Shown here piece after piece: positions 1-5,024 of a DNA stretch of 5,024 bases. Numbering within the stretch: position 1 is the stretch's first letter; the number at the start of each line of letters is the position of its first letter. Under the pieces are notes generated by a model. It was given only the letters and a program-made list of their open reading frames with translations, was not told where the DNA came from and searched no databases. The DNA comes from an uncultured Clostridia bacterium (GTDB lineage Bacteria; Bacillota; Clostridia; Oscillospirales; Acutalibacteraceae): NCBI GenBank assembly GCA_946633275.1, contig CAMPAT010000078.1, forward strand, positions 1 to 5,024. Direction: 5' to 3'. The translations under genes and the position numbers were made by a program.

Positions 1-711
1 GACGTATGACTCGAAGAGGTCTGCGCCCATACCTGCAACGTCGCCAACGTTGTCGCCTACGTTGTCTGCAATAGTAGCAGGGTTACGCGGGTCGTCCTCC
101 GGAATGCCTGCTTCAACTTTGCCTACGAGGTCAGCTCCAACGTCAGCAGCTTTAGTATAGATACCGCCGCCAACACGCGCAAACAGAGCGATAGATGACG
201 CGCCGAGGCTGAAACCTGTGAGAATGTTGAGCATAGAAGCGTCAGTTACGAGCGATGTAGTCTTGCTTACAATAAAGAAGATTGAAGCAATACCTATAAC
301 GCCGAGACCTACGACGGAAAGTCCCATAACAGCGCCGCCGGAAAAAGCAATCTTGAGCGCTCCCGAGAGTCCGCTTGATTCAGCTGCTTTTGCAGTTCTT
401 ACGTTCGCTCTTGTAGCAACAGTCATTCCGAAATAGCCTGCAAGCGTTGAGAACAGAGCGCCGAGTAAGAAGCAGACCGCAGTCTGAAAATTGATGAGAA
501 TTGTGATGAGTATTGCAAGAGCAATTACGAAGAATACGAGTATTCTGTATTCTGAGTATAAGAATGCTTTTGCACCGTCTTCAATGTTGCCTGCAATTTC
601 GCGCATACGCTCGTTGCCTGCGTCTTTTTTGTTGATTGAGAATGCTGTGTACAGCGCAAATCCGAGCGACAGCAAGCCGATTGCTGCAGCGATAAGTAAT
701 ATGTATGTCAT
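1..711 (-). CDS. hppA: Membrane-bound ion-translocating pyrophosphatase, N-terminal part (3' end outside window)
   Basis: Integral membrane pump that hydrolyses cytoplasmic pyrophosphate to two phosphates and moves H+ and/or Na+ out of the cell. The window holds the first 237 codons; family members are usually about 650-750 aa, so roughly a third is present. Membrane segments are visible at about residues 2-24, 56-73, 77-97, 124-148 and 160-178. The family signature follows: [18 protein letters not shown] at 180-197, then [12 protein letters not shown] at 200-211 and [20 protein letters not shown] at 215-234. With a constant offset of 13 from Thermotoga maritima numbering, the substrate and Mg2+ ligands R178, K186, D189, D193, D215, D219 and D223 are all present, as are the ion-gate residues D230 and E233. 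The gate glutamate sits as in T. maritima Na+-PPase, but this alone does not fix the pumped ion, and the residue that decides K+ dependence lies outside the window. The ATG start has GGAAGTG (717-723) five bases upstream. Family certain; ion specificity unknown. Confidence 0.96.
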   Translation of the reverse strand, partial: MTYILLIAAAIGLLSLGFALYTAFSINKKDAGNERMREIAGNIEDGAKAFLYSEYRILVFFVIALAILITILINFQTAVCFLLGALFSTLAGYFGMTVATRANVRTAKAAESSGLSGALKIAFSGGAVMGLSVVGLGVIGIASIFFIVSKTTSLVTDASMLNILTGFSLGASSIALFARVGGGIYTKAADVGADLVGKVEAGIPEDDPRNPATIADNVGDNVGDVAGMGADLFESYV

Positions 712-741
712 ATAATCACTTCCGTATGTATTTATTTGATA

Positions 742-767
742 AAAGGCGACCGTGCCCAGCCGCCTTT
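742..767 (-). terminator. Hairpin between the GPH permease and hppA, likely intrinsic terminator or attenuating stem
   Basis: Read on the minus strand this is AAAGGCG, GCTG, loop GGCA, CGGT, CGCCTTT. It forms an 11-bp stem with two G-U pairs and a four-base loop, followed by a short T run (TTTTAT). On the plus strand the two wobble pairs become A-C mismatches, so the structure is built for minus-strand transcripts, those leaving the permease gene, whose stop codon lies 19 bases upstream of the stem. The T tract is short, so termination may be partial. No convincing promoter was found between this hairpin and hppA, so some readthrough into hppA is likely. Confidence 0.6.
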
Positions 768-786
768 CCTGAACTAAGTTATGTAA

Positions 787-2331
787 TTATTCTTCAATCT
801 CGCCGGCGTTTTCCTGCGAAGCGTTGATTGCTTCCTGCTCGTGAAGTCTGTTAGCGCGGATTTCTGCGAGCTCAACAACCATTTCCTGCTGGAGTTTGCC
901 GTGGATAGGATAGAGGATGAACGATACGCCGTAAAGTCCTCTTGCAAGTGCAGGGAGAATGCAGAATACTGCCCAGATGCCGCTGAGCATCTTCGGGTCG
1001 GTCTGAGGGATGGCGTTACCGAGCGAGTCGGTAAGCGGTACATAGTTAATCCAGGTAAGTACCATACCTGAGAGCCAGCCTGTTACTGAAGTAGCGAGCT
1101 TGATGAAATATCCCTGTACGGTAGTAACGAGCGCTTCGTTTCTCATACCGTGCTTCCACTCCATCCAGTCGAGAGCCTCTGCAGTAAGAATCGGGTTAGC
1201 AACCTGAATAATCTTGTTCGGCAGACCGCAGATTGTAAGACCTACGATTACGAATACGAGGTTTGCAATCTTGTGGTGCTCAAACGTCTGACCGAAGGGG
1301 TGATAGCCTGCGAAGAAAAGTCCCATATAAGCTACGAAACCGAATACGCCGGCGATGATAGCTGTGAGCCTTGCGCCGAGCTTCTTAACCATCTTTGCGG
1401 CAATCGGAACCATTACATAGTTCGGTATTCCTGTGAAGAGACCGCAGATTGTCTGGTTCATAAGAGAACCTGTGTTGTTAAGCCAGAAGTACTGCTCTGA
1501 AGAACCGCCGACAGCCTTGAAGTTGTTGAAGAACTCAGCAAGGATTGTAACGAGAAGCGGCTTGTTTGAGAAAATGTTCTTGATAGATTCGAGAACAGAA
1601 GTCTCATTCATTTCCTCACGGCTCATAAGCGGAACTCTTTCGCGCATATTGAAGAAGCCGAATACCGAGAATACAGCCGCGAGAATAAGCATGAAGTAAG
1701 CGAAACCGCTGTAAATGCCTACCATCGTAAATTTAGGGCTGACTTTCGGGAGGAGAGTAACAAGCACAGGAACGAGCGACGGAAGCCATACGCCGAAAAG
1801 CTCGAAAAATTTAGTAATCGTAATAAGATTGTTTCTCTCGTTCGTGTTAGGTGTGATGTTGTAAATCATCAGACCCCACGCACCGAAGTAACTCATACCG
1901 AGACCGTAAATTACAATCGCGATAGACGCCCACGCAACCTTAAATCCGGAGCTGAGATGTCCGCTCGGAACGGTAAACATCATATATCCGCCGATTAACC
2001 ATAACGGCAGCGGTACAATGAAGAACGGTCTTACACGTCCCCATCGTGTACGCGTTCTGTCGATAATAAGACCTGAGATTGTATCGTCGACAGCGTCGTA
2101 AACCGAAGCAAAAAGATTTATGTTCGCATAAGCCGTTGTGTTCAGCTTAAGGAACTGAATCATGAAGAATTCCTTAAACGCAGAAGTGAACTGACCTAAG
2201 TTCTTCTGTCCGAAGTTTACGAGAACATACGCCGCAATTTCCTTCGGAGTAAGATAATTCTTTTTGGTATAGGCGAGCTTGTCGAGCTCTTCTTCGGTAG
2301 TAATTGTGTCATTAACTACAGATTCCGCCAA
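787..2331 (-). CDS. GPH-family (MelB-like) sugar:cation symporter, MFS fold, complete
   Basis: A 514-aa cytoplasmic membrane permease of the glycoside-pentoside-hexuronide:cation symporter family, expected to import a sugar or glycoside together with Na+ or H+. The usual family length is about 450-500 aa; the excess is an N-terminal hydrophilic stretch (about 1-30) and an acidic C-terminal tail (about 480-514). The signature after the second helix is clear: YDAVDDTISGLIIDRTR from residue 78, then RWGRVRP at 96-102. D79 and D83 match the cation-binding D55 and D59 of E. coli MelB. PNTNER at 161-166 and the late motif DWMEWKHGMRNEA at 388-400 followed by K411 are also typical; K411 matches MelB K377. 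The position of the melibiose-binding D124 of MelB appears to be G150, so the substrate is not an obvious alpha-galactoside and remains unknown. The frame stays open up to a TTG at 2385, but that is at or upstream of the predicted transcript start. The TTG at 2331 has GAGGG seven bases upstream and gives a sensible N-terminus (MAESVV). It is divergent from the zinc-ribbon gene and codirectional with hppA. Confidence 0.92.
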   Translation of the reverse strand: MAESVVNDTITTEEELDKLAYTKKNYLTPKEIAAYVLVNFGQKNLGQFTSAFKEFFMIQFLKLNTTAYANINLFASVYDAVDDTISGLIIDRTRTRWGRVRPFFIVPLPLWLIGGYMMFTVPSGHLSSGFKVAWASIAIVIYGLGMSYFGAWGLMIYNITPNTNERNNLITITKFFELFGVWLPSLVPVLVTLLPKVSPKFTMVGIYSGFAYFMLILAAVFSVFGFFNMRERVPLMSREEMNETSVLESIKNIFSNKPLLVTILAEFFNNFKAVGGSSEQYFWLNNTGSLMNQTICGLFTGIPNYVMVPIAAKMVKKLGARLTAIIAGVFGFVAYMGLFFAGYHPFGQTFEHHKIANLVFVIVGLTICGLPNKIIQVANPILTAEALDWMEWKHGMRNEALVTTVQGYFIKLATSVTGWLSGMVLTWINYVPLTDSLGNAIPQTDPKMLSGIWAVFCILPALARGLYGVSFILYPIHGKLQQEMVVELAEIRANRLHEQEAINASQENAGEIEE

Positions 2332-2338
2332 AACTTTT

Positions 2339-2343
2339 CCCTC
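2339..2343 (-). promoter_or_regulatory. Ribosome binding site that decides the TTG start of the GPH permease
   Basis: GAGGG on the minus strand, seven bases ahead of TTG at 2331-2329. No in-frame ATG with a comparable site occurs near the N-terminus; the first in-frame ATG encodes M57, well inside the permease domain. An ATG at 2399-2397 (minus) is in another frame and meets a stop after six codons. This supports translation from TTG. Confidence 0.75.
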
Positions 2344-2389
2344 TTTTCTGCATCGGGCAAACGCAGTTTGTCCGAATATTAACAATAAT

Positions 2390-2418
2390 ATATTATCATA
2401 GTACTATAATTAAATCAA
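2390..2418 (-). promoter_or_regulatory. Sigma-A-type promoter of the GPH permease
   Basis: On the minus strand, TTGATT (2418-2413), a 17-base spacer and TAATAT (2395-2390). The -35 box matches consensus at four of six positions and the -10 at four of six, with ideal spacing in AT-rich DNA. Transcription would start near 2383, giving a leader of about 52 bases before the TTG start. No riboswitch-like structure is apparent in the leader. Confidence 0.6.
2395..2410. repeat. Short palindrome inside the permease promoter, possible operator
   Basis: ATAGTACTAT (2398-2407) is a perfect 10-base palindrome. It extends to 16 bases (2395-2410) with one mismatched pair and sits in the spacer between the -35 and -10 boxes of the minus-strand promoter. 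A second perfect palindrome, ATAATATATTAT (2385-2396), overlaps the -10 box and the predicted start. Positions within a promoter suit a repressor site, but the region is very AT-rich and such palindromes arise by chance. No regulator gene is in the window. Confidence 0.25.
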
Positions 2419-2466
2419 TACTTTTTTTGCGCGAAATAGATAATTAAACATTAATAACATTTATTG

Positions 2467-2495
2467 TTGACAATCGGCTCAAAAGAGGATAAAAT
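2467..2495 (+). promoter_or_regulatory. Strong sigma-A-type promoter of the two-gene membrane-protein operon
   Basis: TTGACA (2467-2472), a 17-base spacer and TAAAAT (2490-2495). The -35 is perfect, the -10 has one mismatch and the spacing is ideal. Transcription would begin near 2502, leaving a leader of about 26 bases that contains AAAGGGG (2514-2520) seven bases before the ATG. This suggests substantial constitutive expression. Confidence 0.85.
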
Positions 2496-2527
2496 GTAAT
2501 TTGAATAATGCTTAAAGGGGTGTCGCT

Positions 2528-3451
2528 ATGGCAAGTACATGTCCTAATTGCGGAAGAAGGCTTCGCTGGTACGATGTTAAAGCAGAGTGCAAGGAATGCG
2601 GAGTGTCAATTCCGAACTTTAACTGGGAGGCGCGGCTTGAAGAAGACGCTGTAAAAGCGGAGCAGAAGTCGCTTTCGTTCCACAGAACTATGAATATGTT
2701 TAAGTATTCAGTATGGGGCACAAAACTCAGAATTGTCCGTATTATTGTATCGTTTTTACCTGCGCTCGGATTTATTCTGCCATGGTTTGCACTTAAGAGT
2801 GATGCTGAAAGCGTCGGAATAGATATGCTCGGTATTTTTACCGACGGCAAGTCGCTTATTGACCTGTTCGGCGCATTTTTCGGCAATATGGATTTGTTCT
2901 TTACTAATATGAGCTACGAGGGCGGCAGCGGAGTTCTCAGCTATTCAATGCTTGCTGTGCTGTTTATGCTCCTGTGCGCATTGTTTATTGTAATAGCTTT
3001 CTTTATGATTCTGTTTACCAATAAGCACCCGAAATCTAAGCTTATGGTTGTTTTTGATGTGCTCAGTATTGCTTGCGCAGTAGTTTCCGGCGTTATGTTT
3101 AAGCTCGGCGTTAACGCTGCCGGAGCAGAAACTGCCGTGAACTTCGGCAACATTCCGCTTTATAATATCAGCGGCGGCGTTATGTGGGGCTATTTTGTGG
3201 CTCTTGCGCTTCTTGTAGCCGCGCTTGTGCTCAACTTGCTTGTTGCAAAAGCTCCTGCCAAGTCGCACGAAGAGCTTGAGGAAGAGCGCCTTGCTAAGAA
3301 GGCGGAGAAGGAAGAGAAGGAACGCCTTAAGGCTATCGAACGCGAAAAGGCTCAGAAGGAAGCTGAGAAGAAGGCTGCCGAAGAGCAGGAAAGAATCGTA
3401 GCGGAAGCTAAGGCTAAGCTTGAAGCCCGCAAGGACAAAAAGAAAAAATAA
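2528..3451 (+). CDS. Zinc-ribbon multi-pass membrane protein with charged C-terminal helix, function unknown
   Basis: A 307-aa protein of unrecognised function. Residues 5-24 form a zinc ribbon with two CxxC knuckles (C5-C8 and C21-C24), expected to bind one Zn2+ in the cytoplasm. A short amphipathic link leads to four predicted membrane segments at about 69-89, 139-163, 172-193 and 217-240. The loop between the first two (about 90-137) would lie outside the membrane if the zinc ribbon is inside, and a shorter loop (about 194-216) would be on the same side. From about 246 to the end the protein is almost entirely Glu, Lys, Ala and Arg and should form a long charged helix or coiled coil ending in a run of lysines. 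The ATG is supported by AAAGGGG seven bases upstream and by a strong promoter. It is the first gene of an operon with the 203-aa gene 17 bases downstream. Zinc ribbons fused to membrane domains are common in Clostridia, but I can assign no role; the layout suits a scaffold or regulatory membrane protein. Confidence 0.9.
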   Translation: MASTCPNCGRRLRWYDVKAECKECGVSIPNFNWEARLEEDAVKAEQKSLSFHRTMNMFKYSVWGTKLRIVRIIVSFLPALGFILPWFALKSDAESVGIDMLGIFTDGKSLIDLFGAFFGNMDLFFTNMSYEGGSGVLSYSMLAVLFMLLCALFIVIAFFMILFTNKHPKSKLMVVFDVLSIACAVVSGVMFKLGVNAAGAETAVNFGNIPLYNISGGVMWGYFVALALLVAALVLNLLVAKAPAKSHEELEEERLAKKAEKEEKERLKAIEREKAQKEAEKKAAEEQERIVAEAKAKLEARKDKKKK

Positions 3452-3468
3452 TTCAGGAGCATTTTAAA

Positions 3469-4080
3469 ATGACACAAACTCAGAAAAAAAGAGCGCTTAT
3501 TACAGGCATAATCCTCGGTGCTCTGCTTTTACTCGGAATATTATTCGCAGTACTGTTCAGCGTGAACCAGTCGTTTTATACTAAAGTTTCAATCGCGCTT
3601 ATGCCCGAATCAATCGAGTACAAGGTACCTGATTCCGACGAAGTAATCACTTTCTACATTGAGGAGAATAAGGATTACGACAAGGAAAAGGACGAGCCGA
3701 TTAACGCTTATAAAACTTATTATTTCAAGGATAAGGATAAGAAGGAAAAGGTTTACCTTGAAAACGGAGTATATATCACCGATAAAGAATTTGCCGAATC
3801 AAAGCGCGCCGACCTTAAGGACCAGAACAATATAATCGACGGCGCAAAGTATAATGTCGGCGAGGGCACTCAGGTTACAATAGGCTTCCTCTTTGCCGCT
3901 CAGCAGAAGGCAAATAAGGTAAAGACCGCAGTCAATATCATTGTTGCGATATTTGCCGTTGCCTGCGTAGCATATCTCATCTATCTCTGGTATCTTAACT
4001 GGTCTGTAAGAGAAGATAGGAAAGCGAAGAAGCTTGCCGAAGCAGAGAAAAAGCTCGGCGGCAAGAATTCAGACGAGTAG
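3469..4080 (+). CDS. Membrane protein with two flanking helices and an external domain, function unknown
   Basis: A 203-aa protein not recognised as a known family. A basic N-terminus (KKR at 6-8) precedes a hydrophobic helix at about 9-31. This has no obvious signal-peptidase site, so it is more likely an anchor than a cleaved signal peptide. Residues 32-150 are hydrophilic and rich in Lys, Asp, Glu and Tyr, with several beta-like stretches (for example VITFYIE at 59-65 and KTYYFKD at 82-88), and are probably outside the cell. A second helix at about 153-176 returns the chain to the cytoplasm, ending in a Lys/Ala/Glu-rich tail (181-203). AGGAG (3455-3459) lies nine bases before the ATG. The gene starts 17 bases after the zinc-ribbon gene and is followed by a terminator, so the two are cotranscribed. 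Both proteins end in charged cytoplasmic tails, which would allow contact between them; that is inference. Confidence 0.88.
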   Translation: MTQTQKKRALITGIILGALLLLGILFAVLFSVNQSFYTKVSIALMPESIEYKVPDSDEVITFYIEENKDYDKEKDEPINAYKTYYFKDKDKKEKVYLENGVYITDKEFAESKRADLKDQNNIIDGAKYNVGEGTQVTIGFLFAAQQKANKVKTAVNIIVAIFAVACVAYLIYLWYLNWSVREDRKAKKLAEAEKKLGGKNSDE

Positions 4081-4098
4081 TATATTACATTTTTTGAC

Positions 4099-4130
4099 AA
4101 AAAGTCGTGATTATAGTCACGGCTTTTTTT
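4099..4130 (+). terminator. Rho-independent terminator of the membrane-protein operon
   Basis: A 12-bp stem (AAAAAGTCGTGA, 4099-4110, with TCACGGCTTTTT, 4117-4128), loop TTATAG, and a T tract running through 4130. One stem pair is T-G on the plus strand, which is a stable G-U in plus-strand RNA but an A-C mismatch in minus-strand RNA. The terminator therefore serves the plus-strand operon ending at 4080. Confidence 0.92.
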
Positions 4131-4138
4131 GTTTTGTG

Positions 4139-4167
4139 TTGACTAATTTTAATATTAAAAGTATAAT
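4139..4167 (+). promoter_or_regulatory. Near-consensus sigma-A promoter of the second GPH permease
   Basis: TTGACT (4139-4144), a 17-base spacer and a perfect TATAAT (4162-4167). The start of transcription would be near 4174, followed by GGGGAG (4184-4189) seven bases before the ATG. It lies directly after the operon terminator, so the permease is its own transcription unit. No catabolite-repression (cre-like) site or clear operator was found next to it. Confidence 0.88.
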
Positions 4168-4196
4168 GGAACTATGAATATTTGGGGAGTGAATTT

Positions 4197-5024
4197 ATGA
4201 AAGATATCAAGGGTACCGTCACTAAGACGGTAAAAGATGTCAGAAGCTACTGGAGAGTACCGCCAAAAGGCAAGTATATGACCTTCCGTGAAATCGGAGC
4301 ATACGCTTTCGGCGGAATCGGAGCTTACTTTATTATTCAGCTCGGCTCTACGCTTATTGTAAGTACCACCAATATCATTGTAAGTACAGCAATCGGCGTC
4401 AGTCCGTCACATTCGTACATAATCTATCTTATCGCAACCATTTTGAACGTGCCGCTGACTGCAGTCAGGGCAAATATGGTCGATAATACGCGAGGCAAGG
4501 GCGGCAAATACCGACCGTACCTGCTGTCTATGGGTATTCCAACGGCGATTATTGCGCTGATTTATGTGTGGTTCCCGTATGAAATGATGTACAGTATGTT
4601 CCCGGGAAGTACGCTCGGCTATGAAAAAGGCTATTGGATTAAGCTGGTAGTTGTGTTCATCTGTAACCTTGCGCTTCATTTCTTCTTTAATTTCTTCAGA
4701 GACGCGTATGAGAACCTTATTCACGTGCTTTCTCCGAATACGCAGGAGAGAACCGACGTGCTCGCTGTAAAAGCAGTCGTTTATTCTCTCGCTCCGTCAA
4801 TAATGAATTTTGTAAATCCGCTTATCGCGCAGATTGTCAAGACAGACCAGTCCGATATTATGGTTTACAGGATTGCTTATCCCATCTATGCAGTAATCGG
4901 TATAGCGCTGACAATTGTCGTTTATGCCAATACGCAGGAAAAGATTGTCCAGGCGAAAACACACACAATCCAAATCAGATTTATGGACGCTCTTAAAGAG
5001 GTTGCCAAGAATAAGTATTTCTGG
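4197..5024 (+). CDS. GPH-like MFS permease, N-terminal part (3' end outside window)
   Basis: An open frame of 276 codons with no stop before the window edge. It has a hydrophilic N-terminus (about 1-30), then membrane segments at about 34-55, 73-90, 106-126, 147-166, 190-212 and 224-243, matching the first half of an MFS transporter. The family motif after the second helix is present as VDNTRGKGGKYRPYL (95-109), and the central SPNTQERTDVLAVK motif lies at 179-192. Both match the GPH (MelB-like) group and resemble the divergent permease at 787-2331. Aligning the TR..GK..P motif with MelB places N84 and T88 at the cation-binding D55 and D59, so both acidic ligands are missing. D169 falls close to the sugar-binding D124. 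GKGG also replaces the usual RWGK tryptophan. It may be a non-sodium symporter, a facilitator or a transporter of a non-sugar solute. The ATG is supported by GGGGAG and the promoter upstream. Family assignment good; substrate unknown. Confidence 0.87.
   Translation, partial: MKDIKGTVTKTVKDVRSYWRVPPKGKYMTFREIGAYAFGGIGAYFIIQLGSTLIVSTTNIIVSTAIGVSPSHSYIIYLIATILNVPLTAVRANMVDNTRGKGGKYRPYLLSMGIPTAIIALIYVWFPYEMMYSMFPGSTLGYEKGYWIKLVVVFICNLALHFFFNFFRDAYENLIHVLSPNTQERTDVLAVKAVVYSLAPSIMNFVNPLIAQIVKTDQSDIMVYRIAYPIYAVIGIALTIVVYANTQEKIVQAKTHTIQIRFMDALKEVAKNKYFW

Noticed and set aside
218..715. Short plus-strand open frames across the pyrophosphatase gene
   Set aside because: They are antisense to a gene with unmistakable family motifs, and their translations are composition-biased without any domain.
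774..1699. Open frames on both strands overlapping the 3' half of the GPH permease gene
   Set aside because: They lie inside a well-supported transporter gene in other frames, have no ribosome sites or recognisable motifs, and are rich in residues expected from reading a membrane-protein gene out of frame.
2332..2385. Leader of the GPH permease as a possible riboswitch
   Set aside because: About 50 bases with no stable paired structure and no known aptamer motif.
2941..3268. Minus-strand open frames within the zinc-ribbon protein gene
   Set aside because: They are antisense to a gene with a strong promoter, ribosome site and clear membrane topology; no start signal supports them.
4094..4099. 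TTGACA sequence just after the operon as a possible -35 box
   Set aside because: No -10 box occurs at suitable spacing; the following bases form the terminator stem.
4407..4724. A 105-codon minus-strand open frame inside the second GPH permease
   Set aside because: It is antisense to the permease frame, which carries family motifs and has its own promoter and ribosome site; the minus-strand translation has no recognisable domain.
1..5024. Mobile element, CRISPR array, tRNA/rRNA, toxin-antitoxin or phage-defence module
   Set aside because: No direct-repeat array, transposase or integrase motif, tRNA-like fold or nuclease motif was seen; all long stretches are accounted for by transport or membrane-protein genes.

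Overview
The window looks like chromosomal DNA from an anaerobic Firmicute of the class Clostridia, possibly a gut or rumen Oscillospirales/Ruminococcaceae-type organism. This is inferred from the consensus sigma-A promoters, strong purine-rich ribosome binding sites, a TTG start, a bacterial membrane pyrophosphatase, GPH-family sugar symporters and moderate GC content. No taxon-specific marker is present, so the assignment is soft.

Layout. Positions 1-711 (minus) hold the N-terminal third of a membrane-bound ion-pumping pyrophosphatase (hppA), which runs off the left edge. Positions 787-2331 (minus) hold a complete MFS permease of the glycoside-pentoside-hexuronide (GPH):cation symporter family, 514 aa, best started at a TTG. 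A directional hairpin lies between these two genes. Positions 2332-2527 form a divergent control region with one promoter facing each way. Positions 2528-3451 and 3469-4080 (plus) form a two-gene operon of uncharacterised membrane proteins: a zinc-ribbon, four-helix protein with a charged tail, then a protein with two membrane helices and an external domain. A strong intrinsic terminator closes the operon. A near-consensus promoter then drives a second GPH-type permease from 4197, which runs off the right edge after 276 codons.

How the parts may fit. The pyrophosphatase turns pyrophosphate hydrolysis into a sodium or proton gradient, and the complete GPH permease keeps the paired aspartates that bind the coupling cation in MelB. 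An energy-source and gradient-consumer relationship is therefore plausible, but it is inferred from adjacency alone. The second permease lacks both of those aspartates, so its coupling mechanism is open. No mobile element, CRISPR array, RNA gene or defence system was seen. The least explained content is the two-gene membrane-protein operon.
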